From Micropterix aruncella (Eukaryota; Arthropoda; Insecta; Lepidoptera; Micropterigidae), in assembly GCA_944548615.1 (NCBI GenBank), contig OX155951.1, forward strand, positions 38,436,995-38,500,994: a stretch of DNA of 64,000 bases, given 5' to 3'. Of this stretch, positions 31,182 to 42,479 are shown in pieces; the first letter of the stretch is position 1, and the number at the start of each line of letters is the position of its first letter. The notes under the pieces were generated by a model. The model did not search any database and was not told the DNA's origin. It saw only the letters and a program-made list of their open reading frames with translations. The translations under genes were made by a program, and so were the position numbers.

Positions 31182-33458
31182 AAAATCTTAATACGATTAC
31201 TAGACTTTGTACCATATTGACATATTGTGCGTGACGTTGTGTCGCACCGCGAGTGGGTACCCGCTGGAAGCCGCAGCGCCCGCCTTCTACGTAATTGGTG
31301 GTCGTCGCTGTTGGAATTCGGCGTTGAGCCGCAACACTAAGCTGCGTTCTGGGTGAAATCGAAGCCGGATCGATGGGCCCGTTCATGATCATTTCGTTAA
31401 AAGCGTCATAGCAGAAGAGGACCCGGGCCAAAGTCATCGTCGCTTAACGACTGAAACATTCGTTCGTTCGGACATCCAATGAAGGGGTAGATTAATGCCA
31501 ACATTGTATACCGCTCTTCCATGCAAATATTGACATGAAAACGGCTCAGGTGCGTGAGGGCGAACGCGCCCAAGTGAGCTACAGTTTCTATAATTTCAAA
31601 CTTCAATGACTCGGCTGAAAATAGACAAAAAGGAAGCGGCCGGACATCGCGAACTGTTCACGGGCAAAGTGAACCAAAAATTTCGAATTTCCAACTATTA
31701 CACGTGTCCTTAAACGGAATCGATATATCAAATACTGACTATCTGCTCCTAATGAACCGGTTGATTCTGTGAAGAGAATTGTATGTATTATTACTCATGC
31801 TAAGGTCAATTGTGTTTATATCTAAAACTCAAAAAGATACGAGGCTTTGAACTCGAAAAAGTTTATTGGATGGAGAGTGTAATTTTAATATGCTATACAC
31901 CAATGAGGTTTCTTTAAAAATAGCTCCTATTGGCTATATCTTTTTCCGACCCACTTGCACCTTGCCTGGGCATCAGTCTGGCCTCCACAAAAAAAGATAG
32001 CTCATGGAGTGTTTATAGCTTCTCCTCTTTTGTTTCGAGACAGGTGAATTTTATAAAATAATTATTAATCTTCTGCAGCAGCCCATCCCTTTTGAAAAGA
32101 AACATTCACGGGTCGACGTATTATTGACTGCTATTTATCAAAATAATTTAGCAGTGAAAAGTAGCCGGCGCTATTTCACAGTTGCAATTATAACGATGTA
32201 TTATTCCTTTTGAGGGCGTATTAGTATGTACAAAGATCTACATAATTTGAAAGTACTGAATTTTTGACGATCTGAACGCAAACCTGATCAAAAATGCGAT
32301 ACACATAATTTTGGTAGTTCTGAACTTTGGACATCCTGAATCTGACTGCGTTACATAATTTTAACATATCAGATTTGAAGTCGAGAAATTGAAATTGAAA
32401 TTTTAACATATCAGATTGAACGTCAAATTTGAAAATAAGCAATAATATCGTGCAAAAATCTATATTTTTGTAATGTTTATTTCAGTCTGTTTCACCAAGC
32501 AAACTCCATTCAAAATGTCTGACAATATAAGTCATTTAAAGCATGTCACATAAAGCATAAGTTTTATAAATTATCAAAGGACAATACCTTTCTTAAAAAT
32601 ATTCTTAACAATTTACTACTTGATAGGTCCTAATTACCATTTCGCTAAAATCCTAGTTAGGAGTTTTGTATTTGTAGCATTCCGAACGTGGCTCATTTTT
32701 CGTTGGGGCGTCATAGTCGCTTCGTTACGAATATCATAAAAATTCATATCTTTAAAATTATTCGGCACTATCGTAGTGAAATATTCAATATATAAATGGA
32801 CCACAAAATAAGCTACAAAGATGTGAAACATGCGTATCTACTAAAAGAAAAAAAAATAGTCGCTCCTTTTTGATACGAGCGAAATGCGTTGTTTTTGATT
32901 GTTCTACCTGTACTGTATATATTTTTAAGCGTGAGTGGAAAGTCGCAGTCTTGTGTATGATAACGAAAGTGTATAAAATGTGTAACATTAGGAAAAGCTT
33001 CGTAATAAAATAAGATGAATGTTGCAAAAATTTACAATCTTGGAGTCGGTCGTGTGTGTGTGAAACTTTTTCAGCGATTTAACGTAAGCTTTTTATATGA
33101 AAAAAAAACTTTTTTTAATACTTACCTACATACGATATAATAAAATATACAATGTAACGATTTTAATAACGCTTACGTATCAGAGAGAGATCTGTACTAG
33201 AACGATTGTTTCTTTCGTTTTGTTTTGAATAGGCGCTGAATTTGGCGTATTATTTGTAAGCGTAGTATATGAATGTTGAAACTTATTATAATTACTAGTG
33301 AATTTGGTCTCATAGCTTCTATCACACGACTGTGAGATCGATATTTAAATATAGTGATAGCAATTGATTTTTCGTTATACTTACAGAATGTTCGGAACTT
33401 TCGCGTTTTGATTTCGGCGAATGAGGAAATGAAGGTTCCTAACATCTTGTATTTACAT
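31182..33458. other. Unassigned intergenic DNA
   Basis: 31200-31610 is less AT-rich with two overlapping - strand frames (31051-31437 and 31406-31606), but no domain, splice site pair or repeat match supports a gene. The rest is AT-rich. AATTGAAATTGAAATTTTAAC near 32385 is a short local repeat. Confidence 0.35.
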
Positions 33459-34115
33459 CACAGTATACCAGACAATAGCTTCTATTACAAAATTGAAATC
33501 AAAGCGAATACGTCACAAGTCGTAAGGGCTCGGATATGGCTGCCGGATGTCGCGCTACTCGGTTCACGCAGATATACTTATTCATTAATTTTTGTTACTA
33601 TCGTTTAATCTTATTTGACTGTTGATTTTATTTAACAAGACTATTTATATTCTGTATTCTATTTTTAATATTTCCTGTTTCGATTATTTTTTATAATTTG
33701 TAATGGTGACGTTAAAATATACTTCTTTTTTCTTCTTTTTCAAATTGCCGAATATATGTGAATATAAATCTAGAGAACTCGCTGCCCTGGAAAAAGTCCT
33801 GGCACTTAGTTGGGCAGTAGCAGTACTTACATGCTAATGCTCATATCGGCCGTGTTCAATTTTAATTTTAATTTTAATAATTTTTATTACTTGTTTATTG
33901 ATATGAATATTAGCGATGCATGTGCACTGTAAATGCGTTGTTAAATTAATTAATTAATTAAATAAATAAAATAAATACAACGTTCGAAAATGTGGCCAGC
34001 ACGTAATGCTAACCGAAGGCGTTCGTCGTGGTGTACCACTTTGCCCATATTCCTCGCACCCTCTTCCCGCAATGCCCTGTAGCTCGAATGTAAAGCTACT
34101 GTTTGGTATACTGTG
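33459..34115 (+). mobile_element. Miniature TIR element H, copy 3, with a LINE tail nested inside
   Basis: Outer ends CACAGTATACCAGACAATAG and TACTGTTTGGTATACTGTG. The 8-bp sequence ATTTACAT flanks it on both sides (33451-33458, 34116-34123), a perfect target duplication that indicates a hAT- or P-type element. The element's own sequence stops at about 33577 and resumes at about 33978; compared with the continuous copy at 16381-16650 the 400 bp between are an insertion. Confidence 0.92.
33578..33977 (+). mobile_element. LINE 3' end nested in element H
   Basis: Carries a 3' UTR-like sequence with GCACTTAGTTGGGCAGTAGC near 33810 and ends in AATTAATTAATTAATTAAAT then AAATAAAATAAATA, the A-rich tail of a non-LTR retrotransposon. 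No coding sequence remains. Target duplication not identified. Confidence 0.7.
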
Positions 34116-34123
34116 ATTTACAT

Positions 34124-34753
34124 ATCCACGGTTTAGTCAAATTGTTTACCGGTTACTGATATAAATATTCTTATATTAAATAGCGAATCGATTTACGATT
34201 AACTTTAAATTTGATAGGTTGAGAATTATTTAGGAAATTTTTACTTACGTTAGACGATTGTTTAAGTATTACAAATTTTTCGTTTGGCCATTTTGTATAT
34301 TTTATCGGTTACATCCATCTGTGTGTCGCTTACGATTTACGAATAAAAAATGATTTGTGATTAATGTCCAGTTTTGATGTTGAAATAAAGTTCCATATAA
34401 CATCCACGAGCGAGTGGTTTTATTGCGTTTCATCTGCATAATTGCACGGTGCGGAGAGCATAATATTCATATCTCGGATGACAAATGCGGGCTACCCGCG
34501 TGGCAGAGACTTGTGAAACCTGGACAAAGACGGGTCATATATCAGCTTGTACCACCCATACGGTCGTTCATTCACTCATTCAAGCTTTAGTCTCGGAAAA
34601 TTATCGGGAATCTACTATATACAGTCTGTTAACATACAGTGTTGTCGATATCCTAAACGTCAAGCAGAGGACTGTTGAGCGCAGAACAGCCAGAGTGGGG
34701 TTTGAGCTAGGGATATAAAAAGGAGTACCTCAAAACACCGCTTGGAATTATTG
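34124..34753. other. Unassigned
   Basis: 34485-34718 is an open + frame without a recognised domain. No splice sites support it. Confidence 0.3.
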
Positions 34754-35158
34754 CAGTATAGGAACCTTTCCCAGAAATATTAAGAAATAAATTAAGAAAT
34801 ACTACTAGATTCGATCATTGTAATGCTAAATGGGAAAGAAAAAAGCTTCGGACGTGTAAAATTTCAAGACCAAATTTACATACAAAAGAAAAGAAAAAGT
34901 TTTTTTAACTCGGTTTTTCAGATTGTTTTAAAAAAAAACTAATATAACCTACCGCCAAATAGGTGTTTATGTATTATTTTTTAAAAAAACTAACCTAACC
35001 TAAACAAATGTGTTTGATGGGTTTGACGCTTTTTTGAATGCCTATATCTCGCTTCTTTATTGAGACCGAATAAAGATAATTGCAGATTTGGAATCAGCGT
35101 GGTGAATATAATCTGGTGACGTTAAAAAATCAACAATCTAGGAGAGGTTCCTATACTG
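34754..35158. mobile_element. MITE-like element, 405 bp
   Basis: CAGTATAGGAACC (34754-34766) and GGTTCCTATACTG (35146-35158) are perfect 13-bp inverted ends; the similarity extends to CCTTTCCC/GGAGAGG. Two AACCTAACCTAA-type runs inside. Flanks do not show a clear duplication. No other copy in the window. Confidence 0.65.
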
Positions 35159-35464
35159 TAATAATACCTACCGCTTCCTCATGGTATTCTCATGCTGCTT
35201 CGCTGATAGGTAGCTACCCAGACGCTGATGCACTCCCGATGGCCGAAGTCCCGATATGTACGGCACACAAAACCTCGAATTTGTGCATAATGTTCTGTCA
35301 CGGATAGACTATAATATTCACGACGTATTATTATAGTATTCACGACGTGCGATACGATCGCAAGCGCGCCAGTTTGTTAACCGACTCGACCGCACAGATA
35401 GTCCGAGCGATGACACTTTGTAGGTTCATATTTTTTAGCAGGAGAAGGAAAATATTTTATACTT

Positions 35465-35660
35465 TGTGAACAACATCGTATTTACCCAGGTAAATACGAT
35501 ATATAATTTTTTAACGTCATTGTTATGGTATTTTTTGCTAATTAGGGTAATTTTGGAGTAACTTACTGTATACTATTCTTTGTTTAATTCAGTAACTAAT
35601 TTAACTTGAATTTAATATACCTACTTGGTCATTCCTATACAATTATTCTACTCTTTGCCA
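35465..35660 (+). repeat. Repeat shared with 47760-47950
   Basis: GGTATTTTTTGCTAATTAGG, TTTTGGAGTAACTTACTGTA and TTCTTTGTTTAATTCAGTAACT align with TAGTATTTTTTGTTAATTGT, TTTTGGAGTAATCTATTGTA and TTCTTTGTTTAAAAGAGTAACT. Probably a LINE 3' UTR; both copies end near TGGTAATTCCTACAC-like text. Confidence 0.6.
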
Positions 35661-35689
35661 GGAGCATGCTCTTTTAGAACAGCGACAAC

Positions 35690-36830
35690 GTGGCTCTTAA
35701 GTTTCATTGCAAAATAGGTCACTTGGAGGGTGAACTACAACGGGTGAACCCGTCACCCAAGGAAGTTTTTACGATATTGATCGTTCTGTCTCCCATAGGG
35801 TGAGCGTAGAAGACTTTAGTACGATACAACCTTACCTTCCAGCAAAGCCAACATGCCCGTCAGAGGCCAACGCCTAACGGAGAGCCACCGGGAAAGTGAA
35901 CCAGTGGGCACCCTCGCTCCTTGACTACCAGTTTTAGCAGGATATCTCCGTCTGGAATTAACCATCAGGATACCTCTCATCTTCCGACTCGTCATGAGTT
36001 TGAAGTCGCTTGCGCGGACCTCTACCTGCCGTATTTTCAGCGGTGATTCAGTTTGAATCAATCGCGGACCATGGCATCTTTTGCCCGGATCTGAACTCAG
36101 GATCAGGTAGCCGACTGGTCATTTGAAAAGTGGACGACAACAGGTCAACAATCGTCCACCCCCGCTGTGACGAAACAGTTTATTTCCATAGTCTCCCGAC
36201 TCCTTCAGTAATTAGTCTGAGTCTGAGTGCACAAACCCCACTGGCTGTCGCCGCCTGTGGCTGGAACCACAAAATGGTTCCGCGCAGCTTGCTTGGTGTT
36301 GGCCAAGCTCTTTCTGTCATCTGGCCTTTCCAACTCACGGTCTAACTCCTATCTGGTTGGCTTCACAAAGAGGGGCTTACCCTGTCAGGGTCGCTGTGGG
36401 TTTCCCCACGGCTGTAATCTTGCAGTCGGAGGTGGTTGGGATCAGAAAATCGCGGATTCGGGGTAATACCTCAGGCGGATCTGGGGCGGTTTCAGGTTAC
36501 TTCAGGCTAGACTGTGGACTGTGTTGTCCCTAGTGTAATCACCCCACGGCTGAAAGAACGATCTATATCTTTATAACAGCCTGAGGTGTCGGGTTCTCCC
36601 GTTGCAGACGACAGCTTCAAAGGTGCGCAAACCGTCCAGTAGCGCTTGGAGGAAATCTCCCAGGGGAAACCGATCACCGGCCGTGAGGCCTGGGACGCAA
36701 GAGACCTTCCCGGGGTAGTCCTTCACACGGGGAGGCTACTGAATAGGAGCTGAATCGTGAGCTGGACCGACCCGAGAGCACAGTGGATCTTAATGTTCAA
36801 GCTGCACGACACCGGTCGCTACAAAAATAG
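35690..36830 (+). repeat. Unclassified repeat R, longest copy
   Basis: Matches 49765-50420 (+) and 59525-60190 (-) over long stretches: ACTACAACGGGTGAACCCGT, GAGGTGAGC..AGAAGACTT, CGCCTAACGG..GATAACC, GGATCAGGTAGCCGACTGGT, CAGACTCCC.CGACT, AGGAGCTGAATCGTGAG. A second, inverted-looking piece of the family (36541-36620, ending CGGGTTCTCCCGTTGCAGAC) lies in the same copy. GC-rich, with no long frame shared between copies, so I do not think it codes for protein. Class unknown. Confidence 0.65.
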
Positions 36831-37500
36831 GTCATTAAAGTTGCTTCCATTGATGTGTTTTTTAATTTAGGAAAGAATTACTTGCGAGATATTTTTAGTT
36901 TTTAGTTTTTCTCAAGCTCCCCATCCGAGCCGGAATGTTTATTTTAAATTTAGTTATTATTAATAAATCGGCCGATTCCCCAAATCGTGGGGCAGCGTTG
37001 TCGCTTTGTGCAAACGTCGGGCGATTCATGTGCGATAATTGAGGTCCTTTGTCAGGATGGGAGGAGGACAAACCCCTCCCACAAGTGAAATGGGGTGGGG
37101 GAGGATGGGTGAGGCTGTGCTCTCTCATCTCAATTGGCCGAGGAGGGTCTGCCAACGACGTCGATTAGCTCGGTCATTATCTGCAACAGACTGCACTGCA
37201 CTGTCACCGATACACATTACTACCGGCTTTCATACTGCTTTATGCCCGCGTCTTCGTAATTGTAATCGGAACGCTTCGTTGAACCCGCGCGAGTGTGTCC
37301 GGGTGTCTCACAACCGAGGAGTACTTTTGAATGCTGTATTTCGGTGTTCCTGCATCGTTGACCCTTCTCTTTCTCAGTAGCTGGATATATTCCTATACAA
37401 TAACGAAAAACAAGATTTTCTTTCGGCACGGAAAACCCGATGATACATAGTTAAATGGATCGAAGCAAAAATTATTAAAATAAAATTTTTTTTACTATAT
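36831..37500. other. Unassigned
   Basis: 37040-37160 is GC-rich with GGGTGGGGGAGGATGGGTGAGG but no gene is supportable. Confidence 0.3.
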
Positions 37501-37509
37501 GATGGTATT

Positions 37510-38010
37510 AATATTATTATTATTATTTATTCTGTAGCCGGCGATTGGGGAGGGGGTCGCCCTCGCAGCCAATACGCTGCTGTCGGTGCCGCTGGATCTC
37601 GTACTCCATTCACGATTCGCTTCCATTCTTGACGATTTTTTGCCACTTCTCGAGCATCCCTAGCCGACAATCGTTGATTTTTAAGGTCGTCTTTGATGTT
37701 ATTTAGCCAGATTTTCTTCGGTGCCGATCGCTGAATTCTCCATTCTGTCGGACGGTCTCGCCAAGGAAGTTTACGTGGCAAGCGATTGTCGTTCATTCGG
37801 CAAACATGGCCGAACCATCGTAGTCGACGTTTTTGTACTTCTTCTTCGATAGTTGTTACTAGATCGCATCTTTCTCTAATGGTCTCGTTTCGAATTCGGT
37901 CGCGGAGTGAGACAACGAGAATCTGCCTCAAGCATCGCATTTGGAAGACTTCGAACTTTTTGGTGGTATACTGCATTTTTTTCTCACATGCGAGGATGAA
38001 TAATAGAAGA
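37510..38010 (-). pseudogene. RTE-type LINE, C-terminal end
   Basis: The - strand frame 37976-37527 is open for 149 codons and reads KKFEVFQMRCLRQILVVSLR, DRIRNETIRERCDLVTTIEE, then EVQKRRLRWFGHVCRMNDNR and IKDDLKNQRLSARDAREVAK. The pattern R-x-L-R-W-x-G-H-V-x-R-M followed by W-x-x-x-I-x-x-D-L and R-x-x-W-x-x-I-V is the end of RTE-clade LINE proteins. It is 5'-truncated at about 38010 and its 3' side ends in (ATT)n at 37510-37530, a short-repeat tail typical of RTE. Open but incomplete. Confidence 0.85.
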
Positions 38011-38159
38011 TAATATTCTAATCTAATGTCGTCATCATATCAACGTGCGTCTCCTTCACAACTTGCTAGTTTAAGCGAAAATAGATAAGATGATGCATTG
38101 CAGTGGCTGTACTAAAATAAAAATCGTTTATATTAAAGTAGTAAAAATATAACACTGTG

Positions 38160-38570
38160 TGGCTAAACATACCCAAGACATACCTACACCACGGGTGGAA
38201 TTGGGCGAACCACCCAGTTCCACCCGAGGTGTTCCCCCGGACCGGAACCTCCTATCCTAACTGTTTACGACTCTACGTTAGAGCCGCAAGCAGAGTTCAC
38301 AGCAGCCATTGCGGGTTAGCCCGTCTTCGAGGGGCTACCGGATGGGAGCTGAACCGTGAGTTGGGCCGACCTTACAAAACACAGAGGCCATCAGGCTCAA
38401 GTTTCACGGAACCGTTCGAAACGGAATTGTACAGTCCGATATGTGGTATCGGAGAGTATGGTTTTCTCTGGACCGGTACATCAGCCCGGATCAGAGAGGA
38501 GGTCCCGCTCCGCTATCTCCTCTTTTTATCTCCTCCGGGGATGTTATTCAGCGGCACTTCTTTATAATTA
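38160..38570 (+). repeat. Repeat R-related sequence with hairpin
   Basis: GATGGGAGCTGAACCGTGAG then TTGGGCCGAC matches 36745-36775 and 28325-28350. At 38195-38230 CGGGTGGAATTGGG faces CCCAGTTCCACCCG with one mismatch. The rest is unique in the window. An open + frame covers it without a known domain. Confidence 0.5.
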
Positions 38571-38714
38571 AATAGATACCGCAAGACACACACTCTCTTG
38601 AGTATATCTATACATATATAATGCTGTCTGAGCGATCAATCCTGGTTTTATTCGCCTAAGAAGCAATTCGATAATAGTGCAGAAAGTAAGTGATTCGGCA
38701 TATCTGCATACGTC

Positions 38715-39011
38715 CGATATGTTTCTACTCTTCTACTTTATTGTGAAATTTCACAATCGGCTGGTTTATTATTATACCACAATCTCTTACAACCAACCCT
38801 ATTATAAATTATTTATATGTATGTATATATGCGTGTAACGTGTGTGTGTGTATGTGTGTGTGTATCTTGTTATTGCATTCGGTCGACAGAATTGAAATGC
38901 TGCAATTTCGTTAATTTTATCCCAACAGAAAATGTTGACCCAGACGGAAATCGAACTCGAAACTTTCCAATATAACATCAGGCGACCCAACCACTATGCC
39001 ACCGGGCCGTT
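38715..39011 (-). repeat. tRNA-derived SINE, uninterrupted copy
   Basis: On the - strand: head GGTGGCATAGTGGTTGGGTC (A-box region) and TTTCGAGTTCGATTTCCGTC (B-box region), body CAATTCTGTCGACCGAATGC, TG-rich run, GGGTTGGTTGTAAGAGATTG and tail TTTCACAATAAAGTAGAAG. It is the reference copy that shows both other SINE copies are split by insertions. Not a functional tRNA: the fold is incomplete and a long non-tRNA body follows. Confidence 0.85.
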
Positions 39012-39369
39012 TATTATTGTATTATTCTTGTATTATAGCTTTTGCTTTTTTTTTGTAAAATATACAATTCTTTTTCTTTAAGTAAAATATATTTTAATTA
39101 TAGAAACTCAAATATATTTGGTTTATATATTTTTAAAAAATCATACTCAGACGCTGGCTAAAATGTTTTTTTAGGTTATTAAATTTTAAAATGGGATTAC
39201 CAAAAATTTTCAAAATGATATTGATCTATTCCGCGTGAACCTTAATTTTTTTTACGTAAGATGTATCATTATAGAGATTTCACGGAACATATAGGTTCCA
39301 ATTCGAGAGCCAATGACATCAAAATCAGCGGCGCTTTCGACGCACGTGCACAATTCCGCGCGTATTTTG
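39012..39369. other. AT-rich DNA upstream of the promoter region
   Basis: Nothing recognised. Confidence 0.4.
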
Positions 39370-39844
39370 ACCGCTTTTGACAGATTACCGTCTCCCGGCG
39401 GGCGGCGAAAATAAACTTCCATTCCGCCCTCCCCTCTCTCCCGCTCTTTACAGCCTTTCTTCAACCCGTCCGGTTCTGAATCACCGCGGCGGGAGCGCGG
39501 TCAGGCAGACCGCAGTCCCGCAGACCGCGGTCGCCGCTTCAGTATTGGCCGAACGGGCGCCGACGGCGCATGCGCGCGATTATCCCGCGACAGCGAGCTT
39601 ACGCGATCGTACTTTGGCGCGAGTTTTGAAGTGCTTGAAATACTACTGAGAGAAAGTGATTTTTATGGTGATAAAAATAGTGATAAGATTTCATAAAGCG
39701 ATATAGAAATTAGGTTGACAAAAAAGAACCGTCATTTTCCCAATTTAAATTCTTCATCAAATCCCAGAGTCAAAAATAGTCAAAAGTCAAAGGATAGGAG
39801 AGTCAAAAAATAGATAAAGATTTTCATGAAAATAGATAGATTCG
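39370..39844 (+). promoter_or_regulatory. CpG-rich promoter and 5' leader of the downstream gene
   Basis: 39390-39620 is strikingly GC- and CpG-rich in an AT-rich setting (CCGCGGCGGGAGCGCGG, GACCGCGGTCGCC, GGGCGCCGACGGCG, GCATGCGCGCG), with no clear TATA box. TTCAGTATT at 39538 fits an initiator. A strong donor TTCG|GTGAGTACA at 39845 would end a non-coding first exon, and 2.6 kb downstream on the same strand is a signal-peptide exon starting at 42480. The link between the two is inference from orientation and spacing. It could instead be the promoter of a short unlisted transcript. Confidence 0.45.
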
Positions 39845-39871
39845 GTGAGTACAGATAGATAGATTCAGATA

Positions 39872-39990
39872 GTAACGTCCGTAGCAGCGTTGAAACACTG
39901 GTTCCCGTCAGACCACTGAAGCTAAGCAGCGTCGGGCATCGTCAGTACTTGGATGGGTGACCGCCTGAGTACTTCCACGTGATAAAAGCC
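39872..39990 (+). ncRNA. 5S rRNA-like sequence (5S-derived repeat or pseudogene)
   Basis: 119 bp matching insect 5S rRNA along its whole length: AACG-CC-TA, GGTTC-CGTC-GA-CAC-GAA, CTAAGCAGCGTCGGGC and GTACTTGGATGGGTGACCGC then CTG are in the right order and spacing, including the internal promoter blocks. Differences at the acceptor-type ends (AGTAACG for GCCAACG; GATAAAAGCC at the 3' end) break the terminal helix, and there is no T-run directly after it. It is therefore most likely a pseudogene or the head of a 5S-derived SINE. It starts 27 bases inside the proposed first intron. Confidence 0.75.
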
Positions 39991-40164
39991 GGCCGCCTAT
40001 AGCATAATTGTCAATATATGTACATTAAGGTGGGCCGTTACAGTAAGGGGTATAACGAATAAAAAATGATAACCCCCCACCCCCCCCCCCTACTTGCGTC
40101 TTGTAGAGCCCTGTTGATTTATTATTTTGTAATGCCGTAAAAAAACGTCAAAAAATCATAGATC

Positions 40165-40580
40165 AGATGCTAACTTCACATGGAGAAAGGAAAATTCTAA
40201 ATTAAACCTTAAAATTCAAGATTTTACAACAGTGATGCATTATGATCAATAGGTTCGTGTATTTTATATGCCTTGTGTCTACGATAAATTATTTAATAGT
40301 ATTTTATTAGCCTATTTCTCTCGTTTTCCTCACCGGATATCGGTAATAAATTGCAGCAACAATCGACGATTTCGATTAATCGGGAAAACAGCAATAATCG
40401 TAGATGTTAAATTCCCAAAGAGAAAGGAAAATTCAAAATTAAACTGGAAAATTCAAGTGTTTACAAAAGTAATTCGGTGTGATTAAGGGGTTGAAATATA
40501 TGACGTGTACCTATTTTAACTTGTGTCTACGATAAATCATTTAATAGTAAACACCAGCAATTGTCGATTAGTCGTATCGT
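40165..40580 (+). repeat. Imperfect tandem duplication, ~240-bp unit
   Basis: GAGAAAGGAAAATTCTAAAT...CTTGTGTCTACGATAAATTA (40180-40290) recurs as GAGAAAGGAAAATTCAAAAT...CTTGTGTCTACGATAAATCA (40420-40540), and GCAGCAACAATCGACGATTT as CAGCAATTGTCGATTAG. Preceded at 40078-40092 by a poly-C run. Confidence 0.8.
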
Positions 40581-42479
40581 CATTGTAATTGGTTGTTTCC
40601 CTATCTCAAGCTGTTTCCTTATCTTTTGTGTCTCCAGAACTTGCGCCCCGGCACGTGACGATATCGCAAACCCTATGTACGCCCATGATTCTCAAATACT
40701 GACAAAAGAGTTTTTGACAGAATTTTAAAAGAAACTCATTTTCATTGTGCCGTTTTAACTTGGGGAGAAATCCAAAAAGACTATTACCTATCAAATTGAA
40801 TAATAAGATATTTTCTATTAGCCATAACTTTTTTTATCCCCCTATTAACACATTGGGGTAATTTTACTCCTGTTCTAACATCAGCTGATTTCCAGTTCGA
40901 CATTACCTACAGACAACTTGAGACGACTCTAACGTAGGCAACGCCGACACGTCCAGCTTGCCGATCTTGGTTATAGATACTAAATCATTGATTAAAAATG
41001 GTATTAGAGTGCTCAATTCCATAGTACGATTTGGAAACCTTTCTGCGCCGGCAAAATGCAGGTGGCGCTGATAGCAATGACGGCCGAACTTATAGCAAAT
41101 TATTTGGCCATGTATAAAACCATTGATAATGAATGGTTTTTAAATGGAACGGCTTGTTTAAAAAGACCAATTCCAATTATTAGTGCCATTTATCGCATTT
41201 TTTATGTAAGCTGATTACATCACAGAAATAATAGACAGATAGATTGAATCTATTAGTCTTTCTGAACATTAAAGTGCGTAATTATTACGTATTGAAAGCT
41301 GTATACCAAATGAAAAAATGGAAAATTCAGTCTTTTTTTTACTACTCACGATTCGGACGATGAATATTCGTAATTCTGTTATTAAATAGAAACGACGTAT
41401 TAGGTTGATTTTTTTTTATTGCTACATTCTCGATATGGACATATTTCAATTTAATATAAAATAAATCTGGAAGATCTTGGAAAAATTCGGCAAAAACGCA
41501 TTCCAGCCTAAATTTAAATATAATGATACTTTTCTACTTTTGTGTTGTTTTGCGATCCGTCCACCATATTATATAGTTATTGTATTTATATTCCAATTTA
41601 TTTATTTCGATATTTATCTGTATTTTGAAATGTGCCAGAATGATGACTTCGCCCAAACGCTGCTATACACCGAAATACCAAAATATCTTGCTTGGAATCA
41701 AATGTAAAGGGGGGTTAAGAAGAGGTGGTTGCGTTGGTGGGGGGGGGGGGGGTGTTTGATTTCTGGAATAGTCTTGGCGTGATACAACCGATTATTTACT
41801 TTGTTTATATATTCCAATAGCTTTTCACAAATTCACCAAACGATCATGAACAAATTTATTAAAATTTGGTTAGGACAACGTCAGTCGGGTCAGCTAGTAT
41901 TTAATAAAAATGAATAAAATTTAACTTTAAAATAATAAACCCAGAGCAAAATAATGCCACGTTTATACGTGATGGTCAGTCCCATACCGCCTAACTAATT
42001 GATAACTTGTTATAGGCAAACATTTAAAATATAATAAAAAAAGGGCAAATATCATACATGTTTAAAAGGAGAAAAACTAGTTTATAAAATAAGAGAAATA
42101 AAAAAAAACAAAAAATATGTTAAGTAGTCTTAAAAAAACTTTTTAATTGCAATTATATCTAAAAACGAAAAAATAATATTTAATAGAAAAACACAAAAAG
42201 CATAATTATTGAAATTAATAGATAATCGAACACACTTAACTTATGTTTAATAATCAATGATATATAATCAATGATACTATTTGTGTGTGACTTTAAGTGT
42301 ATTAGGTAGTGTTTCGCAAATCTATGAAAATTCTATATAATCTACATGGATATCTGGTGTTCAACGTTTGAGTGCGTTACTAGTGTGTTTCCCTACGCCG
42401 GGATGTGTTACCCCTTCGCTGAGCCCCTTTGAGGCATTTTGAGCAAGGGAACATAATGAGTTGGGGGGGCTGACTGTAG
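40581..42479. other. Unassigned, probably intron 1 of the downstream gene
   Basis: Mostly AT-rich. A G-run (41739-41752) and the sequence GACAACGTCAGTCGGGTCAG then CTAGTAT at 41877-41902, which resembles the end of a common lepidopteran repeat, mark a transposon remnant at about 41700-41905. Several A-rich runs follow. Nothing coding. Confidence 0.4.

Noticed and set aside
31051..31606. Overlapping - strand frames of 128 and 66 codons
   Set aside because: No recognisable domain, no splice sites joining them and no repeat match; composition alone is not enough to call a gene.
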